DNA of 42,927 nucleotides, taken from assembly GCA_036376595.1 (NCBI GenBank), contig DASVAA010000150.1:1-42927 (forward strand), given 5' to 3'. How positions within the stretch are numbered: the stretch's first letter is position 1; each line of letters begins with the position of its first letter. The translations under genes and the position numbers were made by a program. The stretch comes from SMAG-U1939 sp036376595 (GTDB lineage Bacteria; Chloroflexota; Ktedonobacteria; Ktedonobacterales; JADMIN01). The notes under the pieces are model-generated. The model was not told the DNA's origin and did no database searches. It worked only from the letters and a program-made list of their open reading frames with translations. Of the stretch, positions 14,644-22,843 are shown piece after piece.

Positions 14644-17349
14644 TCAAGAGCCACGCTGCTCTTGCCAGGGGTCAGGGTCCGCGTTCTCGGGCGGCGTGGG
14701 AGCGGGTGCGGTGTCGGCAACCGGCTGTGGGCCTGTGTCGCCGTACTGCGCCGGGAACTGCGCCGGATATGATGGCGCTGGCGGGGGCGCCGCGGGCGCT
14801 TCGGGCGGCGCGGTGTATGGGCCAGCGGGCGGCGTGGCGGGTGCGTAGAATGGCGCGGGCGCACCGGTGGCATAGCCAGAGCCGGAGTACATGCCAGGGG
14901 ACGTGATTGGGGCGCTAGCAGGCCCCGCATACGCCGGGGGGCTGGTCAGCGGAGCCGAGGCCGGCCCGTAGTAGCCCGGCTGGTACAGGGGAGCGGCGGC
15001 ATACGGCGACGGGGCGGCATACGGCGGAGCATACGCGCCCGCGGGAACTGCCGCGGGAATCGTTGGTGCCGCCAGGGACGGGCCGGGGGCCGAGAACGCC
15101 GTCACCACCGCGCCGTAGAAGTAGAGCAGCGGCACGGCGATGAGCAGACCGGCGATCAGGCTGTCGAGCAGGGCGAGCAGGCCAAAAGGCAGAATGGCGG
15201 TCGGCAGCGAGCTGATGATGTCGAGCGCGATGCCGGCGATGATGAGCACCAGGGCGGCGGTCACGCCGTCGTAGAACCAGCGGCGGGCGCCACTACGCGC
15301 GACGCCGCGAGGCCGGCCGGTGGCGCCGTCGAGCAGTGGCCCCACCAGGAGCGCCAGTGGGCGGAAGGGCAGCAGCAAGCCGCGTGGCAGCCCGCCAAGC
15401 GACGGCATAGTCAGCTCGCTCGTTCCGCCGATGGCGCCGCCTATCCCGGCGCCCACCAGCCCGGCCAGAAACGCCCCGCCCAGCGACGGCGAGGCGCCTC
15501 CGCTGGCGCTGGCGATCGACGCGCTGGCACTCAGGCTGGCGCCGGCAAGCATCGCCGCTCCCGCGAACAGGACGCTGAATGGCAGGGCGATCAGGGCGCC
15601 CGCGAGCATCGCCTCGTCAGGGCGTCTGGCCTGGGCGATGCGCGCGCTGACCCGGCCGCCGGCGATGTAGCAGATCAGGGGCACCAGCATCAGCAGGTAG
15701 ATGGCGCTGGCGGGATGCAACGGTGTGCCGATGAGGCCGTATGACGTGGTCTTGCCCGACGCCAGATTGGATGCGCCGAAGATGTCGAATGACGCACCGG
15801 CCGCGAAGGTAAAGGCGATGATGCCCAGCGTGGGGCCGAGCGCGAAGGCGAGCAGGACGATCAATGCCGCTGCGTTGGCGCCCGAGAAGGGCCCGGTCAG
15901 CGTCGAATTTGGTGTGATCGTGGCGTGCTGCGCGGTGATGCCCGCCACCAGGGTGCCTACCATCAGCACGGCGAAGATCGCGATGCCGCTGACGAGCGCC
16001 ACCACCGCGCCGGCGATCGCGCCGTACACACGCCGCCGTGTCGCGGCTTGCAGTGTGGGGAGCGCGTCGGCGAAGCTGTGCCGCCCGGCAAATTGCAGCC
16101 AGCCGCCAAGCGCGCCAAAGATTAGCCCCCACAAGAGGCCGTAGAGGAAAGCCGCGATGGTGTCGGGTGTGAGCGAGACGGAAATATCAGCGCCCAGGAT
16201 CGACGAAGAGAGGCTGGTCGCGCCGAAGAAGGTCAGGATCGCCAGCAGCACGCCATAGAACGGCCCCATCAGCGCGCCCCGCGCGACGCTGTAGCGCGCC
16301 TGGCGAGTGAAGTCGCTGGCCGCGCTGAGGTAGCCGCCCACGGTGAGGGCGATGGCGGGCAGCAGCAGCAGCCCGGTGATCGGAAAGTTCACCGCGATGT
16401 CGAGGCTGCCGCCGGTCCCGCTAGCGGATGCCGCCGCATGGATGTCGAGCGGCACGTGTTGCTCAATCATGAACAGCTTGAGCAGGTCCGGCGAGAGCGT
16501 CGAGGTGACCAACCCACCGGCGAATCCAGCGACCGCGTTGGTGGCGAAGGCGCTGGCGATGCTCTGGATGACCTGCGACCAGACCGATTCGGCAATGGCA
16601 GTGAGGATCAGGCCGAGCGCGACGGCGGCGATGGCGCCTATCAGCGCGGTGAACCAGGCGCTGACGGCCATGCGCGCGTTGACGTTGCGCACGAGGAAGG
16701 CTTGCAGCCGCGTGCGAGGCACCACTGGTCCTGGTGGCGGGGCGCCGAACAGGCCCGGCAACAGCGCCGCTCCGAGACCCTGCCCCTGCCCCACGTTCAA
16801 GGGGATGGTTGGCGGCGCGCCGTACTGTGCGGGTGCGGGAGGGGCCGTGCCGTAGAGTGGTTGGGAGGGCAGCGGAGCATAGAGCGGCTGTGACGGCGGC
16901 GGAGCATAAAAGGGTTGCGATGGCGGCGGGGCGTAAAGGGGTTGAGAAGGTGGCGGGGGAGCGGTGACATACGCGGACCCTGGCCCCAGTGCGGGGGCGG
17001 CGGGTGCGGCGGGAGGATACGTCACCTGTGGCGGCGGAGCGCCCGTCGTATAGGCTGCCTGTGCGGGCGCCGACGGGGGCGCGGGTGGGGGCGCTGGAGC
17101 ATAGGAGGGGTATCCGCTTGCGTAAGGCGCTGGAGGAGCCGGGCTTACCTGCGGGATGGTGGGATCGGTCGCACCGGCAGGGAAGCCGGGGGCGCCCTCG
17201 ACGGGCGTAGCGGCTGGCGATACATCTTCTGTATCGCTGGGTGTCGCGTCTGTGCCGGCGAAACCGGGTGGGGTAGCAAGTGGGAGACCGCATTGCAGGC
17301 AGAACGCGGCGCCGGGCACGACTGGTGAATGACAGCGCGGGCACGTCAT
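14644..17349 (-). CDS. Zinc-ribbon polytopic membrane protein with Pro/Tyr-rich termini
   Basis: The 901-residue product begins with a zinc ribbon (C3, C6, C17, C20). Residues 24-210 are Pro/Ala/Tyr-rich and contain four copies of a nine-residue unit, PPPSQPLYA-like, at 132-166. About 12 hydrophobic segments follow between 225 and 735, in what may be two related halves. A second Pro/Tyr/Ala-rich tail ends the protein. No transporter family was recognised. The plan (zinc ribbon, disordered segment, membrane bundle) is common among uncharacterised Chloroflexota and actinobacterial proteins. A good promoter lies at 17449-17477 on the minus strand. The ATG at 17349 follows a G-rich stretch. The PKD surface protein gene follows in the same direction, suggesting a joint envelope role. 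Confidence 0.75.
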   Translation of the reverse strand: MTCPRCHSPVVPGAAFCLQCGLPLATPPGFAGTDATPSDTEDVSPAATPVEGAPGFPAGATDPTIPQVSPAPPAPYASGYPSYAPAPPPAPPSAPAQAAYTTGAPPPQVTYPPAAPAAPALGPGSAYVTAPPPPSQPLYAPPPSQPFYAPPPSQPLYAPLPSQPLYGTAPPAPAQYGAPPTIPLNVGQGQGLGAALLPGLFGAPPPGPVVPRTRLQAFLVRNVNARMAVSAWFTALIGAIAAVALGLILTAIAESVWSQVIQSIASAFATNAVAGFAGGLVTSTLSPDLLKLFMIEQHVPLDIHAAASASGTGGSLDIAVNFPITGLLLLPAIALTVGGYLSAASDFTRQARYSVARGALMGPFYGVLLAILTFFGATSLSSSILGADISVSLTPDTIAAFLYGLLWGLIFGALGGWLQFAGRHSFADALPTLQAATRRRVYGAIAGAVVALVSGIAIFAVLMVGTLVAGITAQHATITPNSTLTGPFSGANAAALIVLLAFALGPTLGIIAFTFAAGASFDIFGASNLASGKTTSYGLIGTPLHPASAIYLLMLVPLICYIAGGRVSARIAQARRPDEAMLAGALIALPFSVLFAGAAMLAGASLSASASIASASGGASPSLGGAFLAGLVGAGIGGAIGGTSELTMPSLGGLPRGLLLPFRPLALLVGPLLDGATGRPRGVARSGARRWFYDGVTAALVLIIAGIALDIISSLPTAILPFGLLALLDSLIAGLLIAVPLLYFYGAVVTAFSAPGPSLAAPTIPAAVPAGAYAPPYAAPSPYAAAPLYQPGYYGPASAPLTSPPAYAGPASAPITSPGMYSGSGYATGAPAPFYAPATPPAGPYTAPPEAPAAPPPAPSYPAQFPAQYGDTGPQPVADTAPAPTPPENADPDPWQEQRGS
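16852..16956 (-). repeat. Tandem repeat coding for nine-residue Pro/Tyr units
   Basis: About four direct repeats of roughly 27 bases encode the units PPPSQPLYA, PPPSQPFYA, PPPSQPLYA and PLPSQPLYG. They lie in the disordered N-terminal part of the zinc-ribbon protein. Such arrays change copy number by slippage. Confidence 0.7.
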
Positions 17350-17448
17350 GGTACACCCCCGAGCTTCACCCGCGCGGGTTGCTCTACGCAGCCGCGCGTG
17401 CGGATGAAGTAGCTGTGTTGACGGTCTATGGCAAGGTGCCGTGCGCCG

Positions 17449-17477
17449 AGTATATCTGCGCGCAACTATCGTGTCAA
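17449..17477 (-). promoter_or_regulatory. Sigma-A promoter for the zinc-ribbon/PKD operon
   Basis: On the minus strand a perfect -35 box TTGACA (17472-17477) is separated by exactly 17 bases from TATACT (17449-17454). Transcription would begin near 17442, giving a leader of about 90 bases before the ATG at 17349. Confidence 0.75.
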
Positions 17478-17628
17478 TACATATCTCAGTGAGTGCCCAG
17501 TGTTCTCGACCGCTCCCGTTCTACAGCCGTGGCTGTGGCGGCCGAGTCTTCTCCGCGGCGCTCTGAATGGGCCGACGAGCCGGCGGCACAGCAGGCCCGC
17601 CGGGGCGATCCTCGCGGTACCGGCGCGC

Positions 17629-17657
17629 TTGTGTCGCGCGTCCCGCGCCGCTATACT
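17629..17657 (+). promoter_or_regulatory. Promoter for the GT87-like glycosyltransferase gene
   Basis: TTGTGT at 17629-17634 is followed after 17 bases by TATACT at 17652-17657. The start codon is about 55 bases beyond the expected transcription start. Confidence 0.6.
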
Positions 17658-17718
17658 GGCCTTGGTCCGTGCAGCCAAGCTGGGGTGCGGGAGACACAGG
17701 AGGGGCGAGAGCACGCGC

Positions 17719-19137
17719 ATGGGCATGATCGAGCGAGAGGACACCCGGACTACCGCGCCTGTTCCGCCCGCACGTGCTCGATTGCTGGCGCCCGCGCTGG
17801 CGGCCGTCCTGGCGATTGCCCTCGCCATCTGGCTCGCGGCGCTGATTGGCGCGGTGCGCGGGCACCTGGGCGTGTTCGACTTCTCGGAGTATTACGCCGT
17901 CGCCCGTGCGGTGATCCACGATCCCCACGCCGACATCTACAGCCAGGCGGCGCAGATGCAGGCGGTCGCCGGCATGCAACTGCCCAATCCGCCGCCGCCA
18001 TACCTGTATCCCCCCTTCGCCGATCTACTCTTCATCCCTCTGGCGCTGTTGCCGTTCGGCACGGCGGCGGCCATCTGGCTTGGCATCAACACCATGTTGT
18101 GGGCCGGCTGCACGCTTTTGTTGGCACACGAAGCGCACAAGATCATGGCTCCCGCGCTTCCAGCGTGGATGTCACCTTCGGCTCGGTGCCTGCTGCCACT
18201 GGCGCTCGCGGCCATCCTATGCCTGGCGTCGCGTCCGGTCGAGCAGACGCTGGCGCTGGGCCAGATCAATCTCTTGGTGCTGGCGCCGCTGGCGCTGGTG
18301 CCGATGCTCACGCGCCGCGGGCACGAGCGTGGGATAGGTGTGGCAATTGCCGTAGCGGCCATGCTCAAGCTCACGCCGGTGGTGCTGCTTGCCTACCTGG
18401 TGCTACGGCGCCGGTGGCAGGCGCTTGGCGCGGCGCTGGCGACCCTGGCGGCGCTGATGGCGGTTGGGGTCGCGGTGCATGGTGTCGCGGTCGTGCCGCG
18501 CATGATCGCCGCGCAGGCGACGCTCTCGGGCAGCACGGCCAGCTTCGCCAACAACGAGTCGCTGGTTGGCCCGGTGGTCAGCGCGCTGCTGCTGGCGCAT
18601 CCCGGCGCGGGCAGCCCGGTGCTGCTCGCACGCTACGGCGTGCTGGCGCTGGTGGCGGTGGTGGCCGGTTTTGCGCTTGCGGTCCGGCGGACCTCGCAGG
18701 CGCAGGTATCAGCCCAGAGAGACGATCAATGGCTCGGTGAGGACGCTGCCTACGGCGCCGCGCTCTGCACCGTGATCCTGCTCTCACCTGCCGCGTGGGC
18801 GCACCACTACACCTGGCTGCTGGCGGCGTCGGTGCCGGTCGCGGCGCTGGCGCTGCGCGCGTATCTGGAGGGCCGTGTGCGGCGCGTGGTTCCCGCCCTG
18901 GCGCTGCTCGCCGGGCTGGTGATGAACCTGCCGTTCCCCTTCGGCTGGGATACCACCAACAATGCGGGATCGCCGCTGCTGCTTGGCGTGCCCGTGCGCC
19001 CCTTCGTGCAGGAGCTGCGCCCGCTCGCGGCGTTGCTGATCTTCGCGCTCGGCGTGTACCTGCTGCGCTGCTTCGACCGGGTGCATGGCGGAGTGCCGGC
19101 GGCACCAGGTGAGGTCGCGGCCTCCGTCGCCGGCTGA
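17719..19137 (+). CDS. GT87-like (DUF2029) polyprenol-phosphate-mannose-type glycosyltransferase
   Basis: The 472-residue polytopic protein resembles the GT-C family GT87, whose known members (PimE and relatives) transfer mannose from polyprenyl-phosphate mannose on the outer face of the membrane. After a first helix at about 22-44, the motif VFDFSEYYAVARA places the conserved Asp at about 54, in the position of the GT-C catalytic aspartate. YLYPPFADLLFIPLALLP and LALGQINLLVLAPLALVP are typical of the family, and about ten further hydrophobic segments follow. The ATG at 17719 is chosen because AGGAGGGG and a promoter lie upstream; the frame is open to 17428. The stop is 118 bases before the SLBB protein's start. 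The acceptor is unknown. Confidence 0.75.
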   Translation: MGMIEREDTRTTAPVPPARARLLAPALAAVLAIALAIWLAALIGAVRGHLGVFDFSEYYAVARAVIHDPHADIYSQAAQMQAVAGMQLPNPPPPYLYPPFADLLFIPLALLPFGTAAAIWLGINTMLWAGCTLLLAHEAHKIMAPALPAWMSPSARCLLPLALAAILCLASRPVEQTLALGQINLLVLAPLALVPMLTRRGHERGIGVAIAVAAMLKLTPVVLLAYLVLRRRWQALGAALATLAALMAVGVAVHGVAVVPRMIAAQATLSGSTASFANNESLVGPVVSALLLAHPGAGSPVLLARYGVLALVAVVAGFALAVRRTSQAQVSAQRDDQWLGEDAAYGAALCTVILLSPAAWAHHYTWLLAASVPVAALALRAYLEGRVRRVVPALALLAGLVMNLPFPFGWDTTNNAGSPLLLGVPVRPFVQELRPLAALLIFALGVYLLRCFDRVHGGVPAAPGEVAASVAG

Positions 19138-19148
19138 GCCGTACTCTC

Positions 19149-19177
19149 TTGCGCGGCGGCCGATCTCTCGCTATACT
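19149..19177 (+). promoter_or_regulatory. Promoter for the SLBB/ComEA-like gene
   Basis: TTGCGC at 19149-19154 and TATACT at 19172-19177 are 17 bases apart. They lie in the interval after the glycosyltransferase stop. The GTG start at 19256 is about 72 bases beyond the expected start point. Confidence 0.6.
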
Positions 19178-19255
19178 AGCCGCCGACTCGCTACTCAAGC
19201 GCCGCATCGGACGGTGGTGCGAGCGCATGGGAGCGGGGAGAGTGGAGGTGGCAGT

Positions 19256-19837
19256 GTGGCGGGTTTCTTCGCGCGCATCGTCAGCTCGCGGCACTACGTG
19301 GCAGCCTCAGCCGCGCTAGCGCTGATATTGCTCGCCGGCACGGCGGCGGCCACGCTGGCGCATACGGGGTCCTTCCCGCTGGCGTTTCTCCCGACACAGA
19401 GTCGCATCACGATCACCGGACCCGGCGTCGGGGGCACGACTCACATCCAGGCATACGCCCTGGGCGCGGTGCGAACGCCGGGCGTTTACACGCTCACTGA
19501 GGGTGCGCGAGTCCACGATCTGATCGAGTTTGCCGGCGGCGCGCTCTCCGAAGCCGACCTCTCGCGCGTCGCCCTCGCCTCACCCCTGGGCGATGGCATG
19601 TCGGTTTACGTGCCGTTGGTGGGCGAGGTGGTGCCGCTGGAGCGCGGCGGCAAGATCGATCTCAACGCCGCCACCGCCGAGCAGCTCCACAACGCGCTGG
19701 GCATCACGCTCACTACCGCGCGCCACATCGTCGCCTATCGCGCTGGGCGCGGTGGGTTTACCGCCGTCAGCCAGCTTCTGCTGGTGCCCATCAGCCGCAC
19801 GATATACGATAGAATCAAGGACCTGGTCACAGTCTGA
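19256..19837 (+). CDS. SLBB plus helix-hairpin-helix (ComEA-type) membrane-anchored protein
   Basis: The 193-residue product has one N-terminal membrane helix at about 15-35. An SLBB domain lies at about 62-128 (GAVRTPGVYTLTEGARVHDLI, MSVYVPLVGE), and a helix-hairpin-helix DNA-binding module at about 133-193 (KIDLNAATAEQLHNALGI). This is the layout of ComEA, the surface DNA receptor of natural transformation. The start is a GTG at 19256, with GGAGG seven bases upstream. ComEC is not adjacent, and the second hairpin departs from the usual LPGIG sequence (VPISRTIYDRI), so DNA uptake is likely but not proven. MobA follows 31 bases downstream and may be cotranscribed. Confidence 0.75.
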   Translation: MAGFFARIVSSRHYVAASAALALILLAGTAAATLAHTGSFPLAFLPTQSRITITGPGVGGTTHIQAYALGAVRTPGVYTLTEGARVHDLIEFAGGALSEADLSRVALASPLGDGMSVYVPLVGEVVPLERGGKIDLNAATAEQLHNALGITLTTARHIVAYRAGRGGFTAVSQLLLVPISRTIYDRIKDLVTV

Positions 19838-19868
19838 CCGCCATCGCGTGGCGAGAAGGGGGCCGCGC

Positions 19869-20642
19869 ATGGACGAGCGACGAGGGCCGGCGGATGAATC
19901 CGCGCCTAGGGGCCTGCGGCCACCAAGCCCGCCTGTGCGGGCTGGAATCGAGCCGCGTGGGGCTGGCGCGCTGGAAGAGGCGCCCGGCGACGCTACCCTC
20001 GGCGTGGTGCTGGCCGGAGGGCTGAGCCGGCGCATGGGAGAGCTTGGCCCCAAGGCCGCGCTCTCCATCGGCGGCGAGCGTCTGCTGGCGCGCGTGGTGC
20101 GCCGACTGCGCGCGGGCAGTCTACGTGAGGTACTGGTCGTCGGCCCGCCGGAACTGGGAGCGCAGGTGCCGGGCGTGCCGGTGGTGGCCGACCGCCGTCC
20201 GGGGGCACATGGCCCGCTCGCTGGACTCGAAACGGCGCTTTTGTGGGCGTCCGCCGCCACAGCCGAGCATCCCGACACGCCCTATCGCCGTGTCTTCGTC
20301 GTCGCCTGCGATATGCCCTTCGTGGCGCCCGCGCTGGTTCGCGCGATGGTCGCGCGCGCCGCCAGGACACCCGAAGCCGAGGCTGATGCGCTAGTGCTGC
20401 GCTCCGCGACCGGTACCGAGCAGCTTCACGCCGTCTACTCCCTCGTTTGCCTGCCAGTTGCCACCGCCCTGCTGGATTCCGGTGCGCGCTCGCTACGCGA
20501 GCTGCTCGCCCGGCTGCGCACCGTCGAGTATCCCGCGGCGGAGGCGGCGCGCGACGATCCCAGCGGCCTCTCGGCCTTCAACGCCAACACGCCCGACGAC
20601 TGGCAGCGAGCGCTCGATCTCGCCGCGGAAGAGGGGGAGTGA
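19869..20642 (+). CDS. mobA: Molybdenum cofactor guanylyltransferase (MobA-like)
   Basis: MobA attaches GMP to molybdopterin to form the bis-MGD cofactor. The 257-residue product has the nucleotide-binding loop LAGGLSRRMG at about 48-57, with the following Lys at 62; the usual GxDKA reads GPKAA. VACDMPF near 145 supplies the metal-binding Asp, and NANTPDDW near the C terminus is typical of the family. Related nucleotidyltransferases (MocA, IspD-like) are less likely because of that last motif. The first 40 residues are extra: they are coded by a dispersed repeat at about 19887-19960 that also occurs at 25547-25617. AAGGGGG precedes the ATG. If translation began further in, the repeat would be leader rather than coding. 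No molybdoenzyme gene is in the window. Confidence 0.82.
   Translation: MDERRGPADESAPRGLRPPSPPVRAGIEPRGAGALEEAPGDATLGVVLAGGLSRRMGELGPKAALSIGGERLLARVVRRLRAGSLREVLVVGPPELGAQVPGVPVVADRRPGAHGPLAGLETALLWASAATAEHPDTPYRRVFVVACDMPFVAPALVRAMVARAARTPEAEADALVLRSATGTEQLHAVYSLVCLPVATALLDSGARSLRELLARLRTVEYPAAEAARDDPSGLSAFNANTPDDWQRALDLAAEEGE
19887..19960 (+). repeat. Dispersed repeat at the 5' end of mobA
   Basis: The segment reads GGATGAATCCGCGCCT, then GGCCTGCGGCCAC, then AAGCCCGCCTGTGCGGGCT. The same order of blocks, with point differences, is found at 25547-25617 between the iron permease and the second aldehyde dehydrogenase. It contains small inverted repeats (AGCCCGCCTGTGCGGGCT). Here it codes in frame for a Pro/Arg-rich peptide. 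Confidence 0.65.
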
Positions 20643-20733
20643 TGGAGAACGCGGAGGACACATAGGCCAGGGCGCTGGCAGGCATGGGAGAACACGAGGT
20701 CTTGCGAGGCACACACCACGGAAAAGCAACGGC

Positions 20734-20760
20734 CGCCGTCAGGGAACATACCTGACGGCG
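20734..20760 (-). terminator. Hairpin between mobA and the secreted-protein gene, possible two-way terminator
   Basis: A 10-bp perfect inverted repeat (CGCCGTCAGG...CCTGACGGCG) has a seven-base loop. On the minus strand it lies about 40 bases past the stop of the secreted-protein gene and is followed after about ten bases by CTTTTCC. It also lies downstream of mobA on the plus strand. Confidence 0.6.
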
Positions 20761-20800
20761 ACCAGAATGCGGCCGGATGGACAAACCTTACCCGCTGGCA

Positions 20801-22444
20801 CTAGGCCTGGCAGGGGTTAGTGCCGAGGGTATTGTGGAATGTCTCGTAGATGCCCTGCGTCGTGTTGCCGGCTGCAGGATAGATCTGCACCTGCAAGTTG
20901 CCGTACTCGGCAGGTGAGCTGACACCGTTAAAGGTGGTATGCGGTGTGCCGGGCCCACCCTCATACCACGCGCACTGACCGCCAGTCGTCGCCGCGTTGT
21001 AGAACGGATAGAAGGTGGTATTTGGCGCGGGATTGACACACCCGAACCCAGGGTTGGGATCTGCCGGGTTGAAGACGTGGCGCTCGCAGGACGACTCGAT
21101 GCGCGGCAGGTCGGTCTCGAACGCCACTTTGCTGTAGTTCTGCGAGCCGTTGAACAACGGACTCGTGAACACGACAGGGGCCGCATGAAGTGTGGCATCC
21201 GTAGCGGGGTTGCCTGTTCCCGGCCAGTTCTCGAAGTAGTCGGGACTATCGAAGTCTACGTCGGTGCCTGAGCAGCCGGTGAGCAGGGGTGACGTGGTGG
21301 AGGGCCCAGCCGGCGCCGTGAGGCAGCCGACGTCGTCGCCATCAACGCCGCCCGGATCCGAGGCGCCAGCCGACGTGCACCGGCCACCGGACTGCGCGGC
21401 GCAGTACTCGAAGTGGCCGATCTCATCCGAATACGCCACGTTGTACGAGTGTGCCGCCCACAGCACCCGAGTGGTCGGGCCCGAGGTGGCGTACATCGGG
21501 TGGAAGGTATAGGACTGATCCGTGCAGTGGCTCGCGTGTGGCTTGTACAGCGGGTGCCCGAACTGATTGGCGGCACTGGCGGTCATCGACCCGGTTTGTC
21601 CGGTGGTTGTGTCGGTGATCTGCACCACGAAGCCGCCCACAGTGTCGTGCATGTTGACGATCAGGTGGTCGCCAGGGCCGTACTTCAGGGTGTCAGTGCC
21701 CGGAGTAAAGGTCCCAGCCGTCTGGTCCAGCGGGTCAGCGGGTCCCTGGTTGGCTGTGGTGCCGCTCTTGGTGATGAACGCGAAGTTGACGTACTCCTCG
21801 CCGGCCCGGTTCAGGCAGTCTGGATTGTTGACGATGCCGGTGTTCGAGTTGGACGAGAAGCTGTCGATCGTGAGTGCCGAGCACCACTGCGTCTGGGTGC
21901 AGCCGAAGCTGTCCCAGCCGGGCGGGTAGAACTGCATCTCCATGAACGCCGTGCCAGGCGTGTTGCCCAAGTAATCCTTCGACTTCGGGTTGGTGCTCGC
22001 GTGGATGTTGGTGTCACTGTCCGGCGTGCAGACCGCTCCGGGATCCGGCGCCGACTGATTGTCGCACAGCGCCATGCCGAACCAGAACGCCGGATGCAAC
22101 TGGAAGTTCCACGTGCCCCCCGTGCCGTCCTGTTTGGGCAGGGTCGGCGGATCGGTCGGCAAGGTCAGCTGATAGACGTTCGAGTTGCCTGAGCCGGGAG
22201 TATTCGAGTAGAACAGCAGCGATGGCTCATCATGGCCGACGTACTGTCCCTGATAGTTCCACGGCTGGGTCGTCTCAGTACACAACGCGGCGCGCGTCGT
22301 GCAGAACGGCGTGTTGAGCGGGGCGGCGCTTGCGTGCGGGGCCGCGCTCCTGGGAGCGTAGGTGGCCACCAGCGCGAGCGTTACGGCGAGAATCACCACG
22401 ACCACCGCGGCGATGCCGAGGTTCCTGGAAACGCGAAGAGGCAT
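20801..22444 (-). CDS. Secreted Cys-rich protein of unknown function
   Basis: The 547-residue protein begins with a basic N terminus and one hydrophobic helix at about 9-30 (LGIAAVVVVILAVTLALVA) followed by an Ala-rich region, which fits a signal peptide or anchor. The mature part is rich in Asn, Thr, Gly and Pro and has about 20 cysteines, suggesting disulfide bonds outside the cell. Segments such as FWFGMALCDNQSAP and GDHLIVNMHDTVGGFVVQI look like beta-sandwich strands. No catalytic motif or named family was recognised. GGAAGGGA lies about 13 bases before the ATG. It is divergent from the DyP-like gene across a 400-base interval. Confidence 0.75.
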   Translation of the reverse strand: MPLRVSRNLGIAAVVVVILAVTLALVATYAPRSAAPHASAAPLNTPFCTTRAALCTETTQPWNYQGQYVGHDEPSLLFYSNTPGSGNSNVYQLTLPTDPPTLPKQDGTGGTWNFQLHPAFWFGMALCDNQSAPDPGAVCTPDSDTNIHASTNPKSKDYLGNTPGTAFMEMQFYPPGWDSFGCTQTQWCSALTIDSFSSNSNTGIVNNPDCLNRAGEEYVNFAFITKSGTTANQGPADPLDQTAGTFTPGTDTLKYGPGDHLIVNMHDTVGGFVVQITDTTTGQTGSMTASAANQFGHPLYKPHASHCTDQSYTFHPMYATSGPTTRVLWAAHSYNVAYSDEIGHFEYCAAQSGGRCTSAGASDPGGVDGDDVGCLTAPAGPSTTSPLLTGCSGTDVDFDSPDYFENWPGTGNPATDATLHAAPVVFTSPLFNGSQNYSKVAFETDLPRIESSCERHVFNPADPNPGFGCVNPAPNTTFYPFYNAATTGGQCAWYEGGPGTPHTTFNGVSSPAEYGNLQVQIYPAAGNTTQGIYETFHNTLGTNPCQA

Positions 22445-22843
22445 ACGTGTACCTGTGTCCCTTCCCTGGTATCACTGGTGGGGCCTGCTGCCCAACCAGC
22501 TGGAAGCTTCCGCCGTGCGCTTGTCACGCGGCTGGCGCGTGCGCAGCGGCGAGATCTACAGGAACTCATCGTGGCTGCCAGTATTCGCTGTATGAGCCTA
22601 TCTGAGGATCAGGCTCATCTGTGCTGTCGCGGCACCTCCCTTCCTCCACATCCACCGGCCACTGGCAGGAGTATAGGTCATCGTCGGTAGCCGTACCAAG
22701 TCGGCCGGTACGAATCGGGGCGGACCACTCGCATTGTGCCCCACCAGCGGCGCACCGGGCGATACAGAGCGCTCCTTGACGATCCTTCGCTTGCAGGATA
22801 CAGTGGTTTGCGGCAGCTCTTGGACACCGAGGGAGTGTGGCGT
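22445..22843. other. Divergent intergenic region between secreted protein and DyP-like gene
   Basis: No gene is recognised here. It contains an inverted repeat with 8-bp arms (ATGAGCCT 22592-22599 and AGGCTCAT 22611-22618) that could be an operator, and the promoter for the DyP-like gene at 22776-22804. A reading frame in phase with the DyP-like gene stays open back to a GTG at 22736, but that would put its start before the promoter. Confidence 0.45.
22776..22804 (+). promoter_or_regulatory. Promoter for the DyP-like gene
   Basis: TTGACG (22776-22781) and TACAGT (22799-22804) are separated by 17 bases. The expected transcript starts about 33 bases before the GTG at 22844, which supports that start over the upstream GTG at 22736. 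Confidence 0.55.

Noticed and set aside
22736..22843. Longer N terminus for the DyP-like protein, from a GTG at 22736
   Set aside because: The best promoter (22776-22804) lies inside this stretch, and a good ribosome site precedes the GTG at 22844.
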